A stretch of DNA of 64,000 nt from Blastocatellia bacterium (GTDB lineage: Bacteria; Acidobacteriota; Blastocatellia; UBA7656; JADIYM01): positions 86,723-150,722 of the forward strand of contig JADIYM010000016.1 in the NCBI GenBank assembly GCA_016705245.1. Reading direction: 5' to 3'. Both the position numbers and the translations under genes were made by a program. Position 1 is the first letter of the stretch. Each line of letters begins with the position of its first letter. Shown here piece after piece: positions 1 to 8,900 of this stretch. Below the pieces are notes generated by a model. The model ran no database searches, had not been told where the DNA came from, and saw nothing but the letters and a program-made list of their open reading frames with translations.

Positions 1-1
1 T

Positions 2-343
2 TTCACCGAGATCCGAGGGATCTATCGCGAGGCGCTTGCCGCCGGCGCAACCGCAGGACGCTTCGCGCCGTCCGAGCAGCCGGTGTTCACCGATGCCGCC
101 GCGTTTCAGGCGGAAGTCATCGCACGGTGGTCCGAGGTCGTCAGGAAACTCGCGCTGACCGTCGCCGGGCTGTCCGAGGCCGCGCTCGACGCGAGCCGCC
201 TGCCGCACCCGGTGATCGGCAAGCTGACCGTGCGCGAGATGCTCTTCTTCACGCTCTATCACCACGAGCATCACACAGCGACGGTGACGCGGCGGCTTGC
301 GGACGTCACAATCGCCGATGCGAGGAAAGATGCGGGTGGATGA
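2..343 (+). CDS. DinB-superfamily protein, 5' end cut by window
   Basis: The reading frame is open from the first bases of the window to a TGA at 341-343, so the gene begins upstream and only its last 113 or so residues are visible. The end carries the last helices of the DinB/YfiT four-helix bundle, with a metal-ligand-like cluster HHEHH near the C-terminus (about residues 87-91 of the visible part) and the preceding LTVREMLFF helix. Members of this superfamily are metal-dependent, often thiol-utilising transferases (bacillithiol or mycothiol type), but many are uncharacterised. A GTG at 83 could be an internal start, but the continuous upstream frame argues against it. Function in this organism is not assignable. 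Confidence 0.75.
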   Translation, partial: FTEIRGIYREALAAGATAGRFAPSEQPVFTDAAAFQAEVIARWSEVVRKLALTVAGLSEAALDASRLPHPVIGKLTVREMLFFTLYHHEHHTATVTRRLADVTIADARKDAGG

Positions 344-442
344 CCGTCGAGGAGACCCACGCCGAAGCACCAGGCTGAGCAGCAGGATCCCCGAGACCGG
401 AATCCGAATACCTTCCCCGCATTCTCACGACTGCCCATCGCA

Positions 443-2311
443 TCACGAGCCCGCCGGCTCGCTGGCCGCCGGGATCTCGACGTGCAGCGACAGGCCGCGA
501 TCGTCGTTGTGCGTCGCCCAGATCCGCCCGTGATGCGCCAGTACGATCGAGCGGCTGATCGCGAGTCCCATCCCCAGCCCGTTGGGTTTGGTGCTCCCGA
601 ATCGCTCGAACATCCACTCGAGGTCCACAGCCTCCGATCCGCAACCCGTGTCGCGAACGACCACCGCGACCGCCTCTCCGGTGGCGGTTTGCGTCTCGAT
701 GCGGATCTGACGATAGTCACCCGGCCCTCGGGCAATTGCATCTTCGGCGTTCACGAGAAGGTTGAGGATCACCTGCCGCAACTGAACGGGATCGCCAACG
801 ACCTGTGGCAGTCGCTCCGCGGGGTGGAATTCCACGCGGATGTCTTTTCCGCTCAAGTCCGACCGCAGCAATCGCACCATGTCCTCGACGATTGAGTTCA
901 TGTCGACGAGCTTCCGCTCCGAAGGTTGCTTTCGGAACAGGAGGCGAAGGCGTTCGATCGTTTCGGCTGCACGCTTCACGTCGTCGACGATGTCGCCAAG
1001 CGCCTCATCGAGTTCCCCGGGTTGCATCATTCCCCTGGTCGCGAGCCGGCGAAGAGCGTGAGCATTCGTCTGGATTGCCACAAGTGGCTGTCCGATTTCA
1101 TGTGTGATCGAGGCCGCCAGCTCTCCGAGGGTGGTCAGGCGAAGTGCGTGGGCGAGTTCGTCACGCTGACGCCGCGCCTCGTTTTCGGCCTTCCGGGCGG
1201 TCGCGTCCGCGCGCCGGCGCTGTGAGAGGCTGACAAGAAGGCCGACGATCAGCGCGCTCTGCAGTATGGCAATGGTGACACCGGCCACGATGTAGCCCTT
1301 GTACATGTCCCATATCGAGACGGTGCGATGACGGATCTCGCTTCCCGCCGGCACACGTGCCTCGTCGAGATTCCACCGGCGCAGTTGCCTCCAGTCGAAG
1401 ATGTACGCATTGGCGGCCTGCTCGATCACCGGGAGGTTCGGCGTCGTTTCGCCGTGCAGAATGCGGACGCCGAGATGCGCCGCCTGCCGCCCGTGCGTGT
1501 CGACGCTGTAGACGTGACCGCCGACGACTCCGAGGTCGAGGTATTGATCGACGGCGACGTAGACGGGGGCGTTGGCGACGCCGGCGATCTCGGCGAGCGC
1601 ATCGTGCGGGATGAACGCGCTGCCTGCGCCGTCTGAGAAGATCGTCAAATAGAGGATTGCGCTCTTCTCCGGCAGGTTTGCAGCGGTGGCGAGCAATTCT
1701 GGCATCGGCAAGTCGGTCAGATACGTGATGCGGACGCGATCTTCGTAAGCGGCGAGATCGCGCCGCGCGATCTCCTGGAGCTGCCTGTCGAACTTTGCGG
1801 TTCCACCGACCACGAAAAGGTTCTGTGTCTCCGGCTGCAGGCGTAACGCGATGTCGATCGTCGGCGCGTAGTTGCGCTTGATGGCGACGCCGGTCACCGT
1901 CGGGGGCAGTGGCTGTGTCTCCATGTAGGACGAGTCGACGCCGCAGAAGACAATGGGGACGTCCGGGAACAGCGACTGGCGATTGTTCAGCAGGAAATCG
2001 AGGGACGGCTGCATGACCGCGACGATCAGATCTGGACGCTTGTTCGCGTACTTTCGGGCGAAGTGATCGCGCAGCAGGACGTCGTAGCCGGGGTCCTTGA
2101 ACTGCGAGAGGTTGAGCGATTCGGACCAGAACTCGACGTCACTGGCGAGGTCCGCCTTGAACGTATCGCGCAGGCTGCGGTTGATGACGGCGAGTCCCGG
2201 GAGATCGGGGTTTTCGTCGAAAACGAAGAGGACGGTCTTGCGCGGAGCGGCAGCCGCCGGAATGCAGAGCAGCAACACCGCGAGCGACAACAGGACCGCT
2301 CGGAGGTTCAC
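443..2311 (-). CDS. Sensor histidine kinase with ABC-substrate-binding-type periplasmic sensor
   Basis: A 622-residue membrane kinase. Residues 1-22 form a signal peptide, about 25-320 resemble the ABC_sub_bind periplasmic-binding fold (start RKTVLFVFDEN, later PIVFCGVDSS), a single membrane helix lies near 338-362, a short coiled coil follows, and then a HisKA box with phospho-acceptor His404 in SITHEIGQPL. The HATPase domain occupies about 500-615 with an N box (LNLLVNAEDA), a G1 box (VRDTGCG) and a G2 box (GLGMGLAIS). The likely role is detection of a small extracellular ligand and phosphorylation of a response regulator, but no receiver gene is adjacent, so it is an orphan kinase here. 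The start lies 280 bases from the divergent phosphatase gene. Family assignment is firm; the ligand is unknown. Confidence 0.9.
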   Translation of the reverse strand: MNLRAVLLSLAVLLLCIPAAAAPRKTVLFVFDENPDLPGLAVINRSLRDTFKADLASDVEFWSESLNLSQFKDPGYDVLLRDHFARKYANKRPDLIVAVMQPSLDFLLNNRQSLFPDVPIVFCGVDSSYMETQPLPPTVTGVAIKRNYAPTIDIALRLQPETQNLFVVGGTAKFDRQLQEIARRDLAAYEDRVRITYLTDLPMPELLATAANLPEKSAILYLTIFSDGAGSAFIPHDALAEIAGVANAPVYVAVDQYLDLGVVGGHVYSVDTHGRQAAHLGVRILHGETTPNLPVIEQAANAYIFDWRQLRRWNLDEARVPAGSEIRHRTVSIWDMYKGYIVAGVTIAILQSALIVGLLVSLSQRRRADATARKAENEARRQRDELAHALRLTTLGELAASITHEIGQPLVAIQTNAHALRRLATRGMMQPGELDEALGDIVDDVKRAAETIERLRLLFRKQPSERKLVDMNSIVEDMVRLLRSDLSGKDIRVEFHPAERLPQVVGDPVQLRQVILNLLVNAEDAIARGPGDYRQIRIETQTATGEAVAVVVRDTGCGSEAVDLEWMFERFGSTKPNGLGMGLAISRSIVLAHHGRIWATHNDDRGLSLHVEIPAASEPAGS

Positions 2312-2591
2312 GTGCGCAGCCGTGAGTTCGGTTGTGACGGTGTCATCGTAACGCTGTCAGCTTTACTGGCGCCCAGAAGTCCTCCACGTCTCCGTTGAGC
2401 AGACGTCGCGAGTATGGGACGTCGGAATACCCGAGTCAATTTCGATGACGTCCCCGGTGTTCACCACAGCCGCTTCGGACCGGGAATCCTAAGCGGCGCT
2501 TCACGCCGCACTACAAAGCGCTTGGCGCAATGCTTCAGAGCGCTTTCGATCGCTTGCCTGTATGCAAGCAGAGCGGGTAAGAGAGTCGGCC

Positions 2592-3215
2592 ATGAGATCT
2601 CTCGTCGTCGCGTGTTTTGTCGGTGGACTGCTCGTGCTTGCGGGCTGCAATCGAGCTGCCACACCCGCGCCCGGTCCGACCATCGTCTACGTCGTCCGTC
2701 ACGCGGAGAAGGCAACTGACCCCAAGGACCCGCCTCTATCGCCGGCGGGCGTCGTGCGTGCCGACGCATTGGCCCGCGTGCTCGAAGGTGCGGAGATCTC
2801 CGCGATCTACAGTTCCGAGACCACCCGGACCGAAAGCACCGTGCGGCCACTCTCCCAGAAGATCGGCATCCCTATCTCGCACGGTACGGCCCCCATGGAT
2901 GACGCGGCGGCGTACGCGCGCCAACTCGCCGCCGAGGTGCTCGCAAAACACCGCGGCCAAAGCGTTGTAATCGTGAACCACTCGAACACGGTTCCGGTGA
3001 TCGTCGAGACGCTCTCGGGCCAGGCCGTCGAACCCATGAACGACTACGAATACGCAACACTCTTCATCGTGACCATTCCGCCCGATGGCCCGCCGTCGGT
3101 CGTGCGCGCCCAGTACGGTCAGCCGGACGGAATGGCGCCGACCGCGCCGCAGGCCGCGGCGGTGCGCGTGCCCGCGACCGCGGGCGGCACGGATGGCGGA
3201 GGGGGCTCGATATGA
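2592..3215 (+). CDS. Histidine phosphatase superfamily lipoprotein
   Basis: The chosen ATG gives a clean lipoprotein signal (hydrophobic core then the lipobox LAGC, Cys at about residue 19). The mature part starts the phosphoglycerate-mutase-like fold with the catalytic motif VVRHAEK, a second motif SSETTRTES and a conserved His in VIVNHSNTV. These are the RHG-type arginine and distal histidine expected of branch-1/2 histidine phosphatases, which form a phospho-histidine intermediate. Lipidation puts it in the envelope, so an extracytoplasmic phosphatase is likely; the substrate cannot be told. An upstream in-frame ATG at 2562 would spoil the signal peptide. The gene overlaps the next one by four bases (ATGA), implying translational coupling. 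Confidence 0.85.
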   Translation: MRSLVVACFVGGLLVLAGCNRAATPAPGPTIVYVVRHAEKATDPKDPPLSPAGVVRADALARVLEGAEISAIYSSETTRTESTVRPLSQKIGIPISHGTAPMDDAAAYARQLAAEVLAKHRGQSVVIVNHSNTVPVIVETLSGQAVEPMNDYEYATLFIVTIPPDGPPSVVRAQYGQPDGMAPTAPQAAAVRVPATAGGTDGGGGSI

Positions 3216-4063
3216 CCGAGTGCTTTACCGATCTTCGTGAGGCCATCGCCGAGGCTGCGCCGCGACTGCTCGCAATTGGTGCAGCGGCCAGCGCCGTCCG
3301 TGCGCGCGGGGACGCGTGGTCCGCGCGCGAGATCATCGGCCACCTCATTGATTCGGCGGCCAACAACCATCCGCGATTCGTTCGCGGACAGCTCGAGGAC
3401 CATCTTGACTTCGCGGGATACGCGCAGGATGAATGGGTGGCGGTCCAGCAGCACCAGTCACTGGACTGGAAGGAACTTGTTGGTTTGTGGCGCCTCTACA
3501 ACCTCCACCTGGCGAACGTGATGGAGGCGGCGCCGGCGGACGTCCGGCATCGACCGGTCGCTCGTCACAGCCTCCACCGCATTGCTTGGAGGCCCATGCC
3601 GTCATCCGAACCGGCGACGCTCGACTACCTGATGCGCGACTACGTCGGGCACCTGCGACATCACCTCGCGCAGATTTTCGGATTGCAGGAGGAAACCGCG
3701 TCAGCGCAGGGTGTATCGAGTTGCCGCATCACAGCCGCCGACGCGCTCGGGCGCCTGCCCGGGCCGGCCGGAGAGCGCTTTGCGAAGGTCTTTGGTCGCG
3801 GCAACCTCGACATCGAAATCTACGCCCCGCGCGTACGCGATCTGCAGACGCCGCACACGCGCGACGAGGCATACATTGTCGTGTCCGGCAGCGGCACTTT
3901 CGTTCACGGCGAAACTAGCGAACCGTTCGGTCCTGGCGACTACCTCTTCGTCGCGGCCGGTGTCGAGCACCGATTCGAGAGCTTCACGGACGATCTCGTC
4001 GTGTGGGTCGTTTTCTACGGGCCAGAGGGCGGGGAGCGACAGGCGGCGACAGCCGGAGATTGA
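3212..4063 (+). CDS. DinB-like domain fused to a cupin domain
   Basis: A 283-residue two-domain protein. Residues 1-165 look like a DinB_2 helical bundle (His in IGHLID near the start and the terminal GHLRHHLAQIF). Residues about 185-275 are a conserved small cupin barrel with both cupin motifs visible: HTRDEAYIVVSGSGTF and PGDYLFVAAGVEHRF. The start codon overlaps the stop of the phosphatase gene by four bases, so both proteins are probably made from one message. DinB and cupin folds both bind metals, suggesting a two-centre metalloprotein, but no reaction can be assigned. Whether the fusion is common was not checked; a misassembled junction is unlikely because the frame is continuous. Confidence 0.8.
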   Translation: MTECFTDLREAIAEAAPRLLAIGAAASAVRARGDAWSAREIIGHLIDSAANNHPRFVRGQLEDHLDFAGYAQDEWVAVQQHQSLDWKELVGLWRLYNLHLANVMEAAPADVRHRPVARHSLHRIAWRPMPSSEPATLDYLMRDYVGHLRHHLAQIFGLQEETASAQGVSSCRITAADALGRLPGPAGERFAKVFGRGNLDIEIYAPRVRDLQTPHTRDEAYIVVSGSGTFVHGETSEPFGPGDYLFVAAGVEHRFESFTDDLVVWVVFYGPEGGERQAATAGD

Positions 4064-4127
4064 AATCGGCGGGAACCGGCGGCAGATCGTCGCGTCCACA
4101 CGGTCATCAAGCGGCAGGAGGTCACGG

Positions 4128-4507
4128 ATGAATCGAGTTCATCTATCGAATCGAATGGCGACTCTCCTCATGACCGTACTGGCAATCGCCCTGGCCGCGA
4201 TTCCGGTCCAGGCCCAATCCGGGCGAGCCACGATACGGGGCTATATCGATTCGACGACGTCGGGCGCAACAACGTTAAGGCGCAAGGCGTGGTTGCGCGG
4301 GTTGAAATGATCCGAATGAACGACGGCCTGGAGGTGTCCCCGGCCGTGACGAACACGGACGACATCGGGGCGTATATGCTCGAGCAACTTCAGGCGGGCG
4401 ACTACGTCCTCCGCATCAGCTCGCCAGGCTTCCGAACGTATGAAATCGCGCTGTATCTGCCGTCGGACTTCGAGTGCAAGATTGCGACGCACCTGAAGAA
4501 GGAGTGA
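4128..4507 (+). pseudogene. Secreted carboxypeptidase-regulatory-like domain protein, frameshifted
   Basis: A strong GGAGG lies about 6 bases before the ATG at 4128. The first frame encodes a signal peptide ending VQAQ and the start of an Ig-like beta-sandwich (SGRATIRGYID) but stops at 4308-4310. The second half of the domain continues in another frame up to 4507: VTNTDDIGAYMLEQLQAGDY followed by VLRISSPGFRTYEI, the classic end of CarboxypepD_reg / Cna-B-like domains. The frame change falls between about 4235 and 4290. Restored, the product would be a secreted protein of about 125 residues. Either a recent frameshift or an indel error; the domain identity is fairly sure, the exact lesion is not. 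Confidence 0.65.
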
Positions 4508-4533
4508 GGCTCGGGACCCTTTCCGGCACCACC

Positions 4534-4893
4534 GTGAAAACGAAGCCGACCGATCGACCGACGTCGCGGTCTCCGTATGGAGAACCGAGCCTTCCGCTCG
4601 CTCCGGGGCCTATCCACGTGCCCGATGACGTGACGTCGGCGCTTCGCAGCGCGCGCTGGCGCCTGCTGATGCCGATGGCCGCCAACATTCTCGCATTCGT
4701 GGGCGGCATCCTCGTGCTCATTCCCATTGGCGGTCCGTGGCTGTTCATCGGATTTCAGCTTGCCGTGCTCTTCGGGATAAAGATCTGGGCAGAGTCGATC
4801 TGGAAGTGTCCGCGATGCGAGAAGCCGCTCGGAAAATCTCTGACGCCCGAGGCGTGCAGTCACTGTGGACAAGTGTTCCGATCGCGGCCCTGA
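4534..4893 (+). CDS. Membrane protein with C-terminal zinc ribbon
   Basis: About 119 residues from the GTG at 4534 (an earlier ATG at 4474 would lie inside the preceding gene). Two hydrophobic helices (around MPMAANILAFVGGILVLIP and the following LFIGFQLAVLFGIKIW) are followed by a four-cysteine zinc ribbon, CPRCEKPLG then CSHCGQVF. The arrangement predicts a small double-pass protein with its zinc ribbon on one face of the membrane. No enzymatic motif is visible. It could be a membrane-tethered adaptor, but that is only inference. It sits between the frameshifted secreted protein and the acetyltransferase on the same strand. Confidence 0.65.
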   Translation: MKTKPTDRPTSRSPYGEPSLPLAPGPIHVPDDVTSALRSARWRLLMPMAANILAFVGGILVLIPIGGPWLFIGFQLAVLFGIKIWAESIWKCPRCEKPLGKSLTPEACSHCGQVFRSRP

Positions 4894-4921
4894 AGACGCG
4901 TCGGACACGCAGGATATAGCC

Positions 4922-5455
4922 GTGACCATCTCGATTCGACTAGCGACCACCGCCGACGCGTCCGCCATCTCGGCGCTCATCGACGCGTCGGTGCGACGGC
5001 TCAGCGAGGGTTACTATTCGGCGGAGGAGATCGAGCGTGCGCTGGTCAGGGTCTTTGGCGTCGACAGCCAGCTCATCGCCGACGGAACGTATTACGTCGC
5101 TGAGGAAAATGGCGAGATCGTCGGATGCGGCGGATGGGGCCGGCGCGCGACGCTGTACGGAGGCGACCAGGCCGAGCGCAACGACGCCGAGCTCGATCCG
5201 GCGACGGATGCGGCGAAGATCCGGGCGTTCTATGTGGCGCCGACCCACGCGCGTCGAGGCATCGCCCGGCAGCTGCTCGATGTGTGCGAGTCGGCGGCCC
5301 GGGCGCACGGTTTCCGGCGAGCCGAGCTAGCGGCGACGCTGCCGGGCGTGCCGCTCTATTCGGCAATGGGGTACGCGGGCGACGAAGAGGTCGCGTCGGA
5401 TCTGGGGGAGGGGTACGAGCTCAAGTGCGTGCGGATGGAGAAGGTGCTCGTGTAG
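4922..5455 (+). CDS. GNAT-family N-acetyltransferase
   Basis: A 177-residue protein starting at GTG 4922, where the GNAT fold begins (ISIRLATTADASAISALID). Motif B/A is present: AFYVAPTHARRGIARQLL, with the acetyl-CoA pyrophosphate loop in the R-R-G-I-A segment, and the terminal beta strand YSAMGYAGDEE. The long insert between strands (YYSAEEIERALVRVFGVD) is typical of small-molecule acetyltransferases of this subgroup. The acyl acceptor cannot be read from sequence. It is followed by a long inverted repeat and then by a convergent gene, so it is the last gene of its direction. Confidence 0.85.
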   Translation: MTISIRLATTADASAISALIDASVRRLSEGYYSAEEIERALVRVFGVDSQLIADGTYYVAEENGEIVGCGGWGRRATLYGGDQAERNDAELDPATDAAKIRAFYVAPTHARRGIARQLLDVCESAARAHGFRRAELAATLPGVPLYSAMGYAGDEEVASDLGEGYELKCVRMEKVLV

Positions 5456-5466
5456 CGAACAAGACG

Positions 5467-5566
5467 CCTTTGCCTCCGTGGCTCTGTGCCTCGATGTCTC
5501 TGTGTGCGAAGCGTCTGAAGAGCTTCGCACACAGAGCCACAAAGATACGGAGGCACGGAGCATTCC
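5467..5566. repeat. Long inverted repeat, family 1 (CTCTGTG subtype)
   Basis: Imperfect hairpin about 100 bases long between two convergent genes. The inner arms are CTCTGTGTGCGAAGC and its complement GCTTCGCACACAGAG; the outer arms repeat short units such as TCTGTGCC and CCTCCGTG. The same subtype recurs at 13076 and 31884, and a half copy at 44612. Confidence 0.85.
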
Positions 5567-5603
5567 GGTGGAGTAGACGACGCGGCCGCGCCGTCGAAGC
5601 CTC

Positions 5604-5927
5604 TCAATCGAGCGCAACCTGTCCCGCAGGAATCAGGAACCTGATTTTTGGGTGGTATTCGACAGCCTCGGCGACAATCTGCTGACCATCCGGACCCGAT
5701 CGGAATGCCTCGAAGGCATCGCGCGACGTCCACTCCGTCAGGACCACGATCGACGTGCGGTCTTCGCCTTCGAAGACCCGGCACGAAACGAATCCATCGT
5801 GTCGCGAACCGTAGGCGAGGGCCAACTCGAGCGCTCGGGCTGCAAGCGGGTTGATGGGCGTCGTTTCCGGGACCTCGTACGTGGTGAGTATCGCGAATGC
5901 ACTCGCGCGCTTTTCAGGGTTCGTCAT
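5604..5927 (-). CDS. Antibiotic-biosynthesis-monooxygenase (ABM) domain protein
   Basis: A 107-residue single-domain dimeric alpha+beta-barrel (ferredoxin-like) protein. The pattern is AILTTYEV at the first strand, SCRVFEGEDRTSIVVLTEW over the two central strands, then the terminal helix and strand. ABM proteins include quinone- and heme-degrading monooxygenases and many proteins of unknown role; the Asn/Trp/His residues diagnostic of IsdG-type heme oxygenases are not evident, so a heme role is not supported. It lies 3' of the hybrid kinase on the same strand with a 55-base gap. Confidence 0.7.
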   Translation of the reverse strand: MTNPEKRASAFAILTTYEVPETTPINPLAARALELALAYGSRHDGFVSCRVFEGEDRTSIVVLTEWTSRDAFEAFRSGPDGQQIVAEAVEYHPKIRFLIPAGQVALD

Positions 5928-5981
5928 GGTGGCGATTCTCCTTCGAGGGTCCGCGGAGCGGCGGGGCCCTCCACCGCGAGA

Positions 5982-8900
5982 TCAGCGATCCGGGGCGATC
6001 CCCAGTGATTCGGCCAGCCGCCGCAGCGGCTCAACGGCATCGGCGAACTCGAGGTCGTCGACGCAGGCGCGAAGACGCGCTGCGTCGGGCGACGTCGACG
6101 CTCCAAGCAGTTCCTCGAGTCGGTCGAGGGTCGCCTCTGCCGACATGTCGTCGGACAGGAGGCGCTGCATGAGCTCGCGGACGACCGGCGTGACGATTGA
6201 CGGATCGATCGCGGCGACCGGTGCGGAGCCCGCCGGCTCTACGGACGTGTCGAGAGCCTCGAGCCCGGGCAGCAGCTCGGCGACTGCGTCCTTCAGCGCT
6301 TGGATCAGAGGCTCGATACCTTCAGGCGACTCCTGCCTCAGTGCCGCCTCGAGCGCGCCGCCCGCGTTCAGCAGGCGCTCGGCCCCAAGGTTGCCCGCCA
6401 CGCCCTTGATCGTATGCGCGAGTCGCACGGCATCAGCCTGGTTGCCGCTCGCCAGCAGCGACCGCACGCGGTCGCACGCCGTGCGGAACTCCTCACGACT
6501 CTCGAGCAGCAGCTTCCGGTAGAGCTTCGCGTTGCCGGCGACTCGCTTCAACCCGCCTGAGACATCGAGCCCGGCGATGTCGCCGAGTCCATTGCCGGCC
6601 GCGGGCGCCGCAGCGGCCTGAGGAGGTTCGACAACGATTGCAGCAGCTGCGGCCGGTGCCTTGTAGAAGCGGCCGAGTGTCGCGTACAGCGTGTCCGGAT
6701 CGATCGGCTTCGAAACGTGGTCGTTCATGCCGGCAGCCAGGCAGCTCTGCTTCTCCTCGGTCGTTGCGTGCGCCGTCATCGCAACGATAGGGAGCTTCGC
6801 GAACCGCTCGTCGGAGCGGATTCTCTTCGTTGCCTGATAGCCATCCATCTCGGGCATCTGCAGGTCCATGAGCACCACATCGAAAGACGTCGGCTCGCGG
6901 TCAAGCGTCTCGACAGCTTCGCGGCCGTTGTTTGCGACCGCCACCGTGGCGCCGACTCCCTCCAGCAGCTCCACCGCGATTTGCTGGTTGATCTCGTTGT
7001 CCTCGGTCAGCAAGAGCCGCATACCGGCCAGCAGGGTCGAGCTGTCGGCTGCACCTGTCGCGTGTCCAGCCGACCCTTGACCGACATCGGCGAACAGTCG
7101 GACGAGCGTATCCACGAGCATGGACTTCGTGATCGGCTTCGTCAGGAAGCCATCGACGCCGAGCCTCTCCGCTTCCTCGCGAACCTCTTCGCGACCGAAG
7201 GCCGTCACCATCACCATGGCCGGCTGCTTGTGTACGTCCTTGTCATCCTTGATTTGCTGTATCGCCTGAAGACCGTCGATGCCGGGCATGCGCCAGTCCA
7301 TGAAAACCAGGTCGTACGGCTCTGTCCCGTCGTGCTGGCGGACGGCCGAGACCGCCTCGGTGCCCGAGGCCACGAGATCCACGTGCTCGACGATTCCCGA
7401 AAGGGCGTCGGCGAGGATCTCTCTCGCGGCTTCGTTGTCGTCCGCCACGAGTACGTTGAGCCGCGGCAGTCGTTCAGTCATCCCTGCGCGGTGACCGGTC
7501 TCGGCACCAATGCCGAACCAGGCCGTGAACGAGAACGTGCTGCCGACGCCCGACTCGCTTTCGGCCCAGATCTTCCCTTCCATCAGTTCCACGAGGAGCT
7601 GACTGATCGTGAGCCCGAGACCCGTTCCGCCGTGTTTCCGCGTGGTCGACATGTCGGCCTGCGTGAACGCCTGGAAGAGCTTCGCCACTTGTTCGGGTGT
7701 CATGCCGAGACCGGTGTCGCGGACCGAAAACTTCAGGTTCACCCGGTCTTCGTTCCGCTCGAGCATCTCGATCTTGAGCCGGATCTCGCCACGCTCCGTG
7801 AACTTGACGGCGTTGTTCACAAGGTTCGTGAGCACCTGCCCAAGCCGCAACGGATCGCCCCGAAGGTGTGCCGGCAGGTCCGACGCAACGTCCGCAAGGA
7901 ACTCGAGCCCCTTTTCATGCGCTTTCTGGGCGGTCAGCACCGTGACAGAGCTGATGACTTCGTCGACGTCGAACGGGATGATCTCGATGTCGAGCTTGCC
8001 GGCCTCGATCTTCGAGAAGTCGAGAATGTCGTTGATGATGGCGAGCAGCGAGGTCCCGGCGTTGTGGACCTTCGAGACGTAGTCGCGTTGCTTGGGGTTC
8101 AGGTCGGTCTTGAGCGCGAGGTGCGACAGTCCGATGATCCCGTTCATCGGCGTGCGGATCTCGTGACTCATGTTCGCGAGGAACATCGACTTGGTCTTCG
8201 TCGCCTCTTCGGCGGCGTCCCTCGCGACGAGGAGTTCGGACTCCATCTTTTTGAGGTCCGTGATGTCGGTGGCGACTCCGGCTATTCCGAGATACTCGCC
8301 GTCAGGACCGAGGAGCGGAAACTTGTTCGAAAGGAATGTGTGCTCCACGCCCGCGACGGTCGACACTTCCTCGACGCTGACCGGCATCTGCAGATCCCGC
8401 ACCTGCGCGTCCGTTGCTGCGAACTGTTCCGCCTGGACGGTCGGAAACAACTCCGCGTCGGTCCGACCCACGATGTCGGCCGCATCGCACTCGAACGACT
8501 CGCACCAGCGGCGATTCACCATCATGTACCGGCCATCGGCGGACTTCACGAATACGTGCGCGTCAGTGTTGTCCATCACGCTCTGAAGCAATTGTCGGCT
8601 GCGTTGCGACTCCTCCTCGGCTGCCTTGCGCTCGGTGATGTCGCTGAAACTCACGACGGCGCCGACGATCTCACCGTCCTTGCGGATCGGCGTGGCCCCG
8701 TATTCGACCGGAAAACTCGAGCCGTCCTTTCGCCAGAGAACCTCGTCGTCGATACGGCTCGGCGTGCCGTGAGTGTAGGCCGCAAACATCGGGCATTTCT
8801 CGCGGGGATAGTCGCTACCGTCAGCTCGATGGTGGTGGAACAAGGCGTGGGACGGCTGGCCAAGCAACTCGTCCGATGTGAAGCCGAGCATCTCGGAGAC

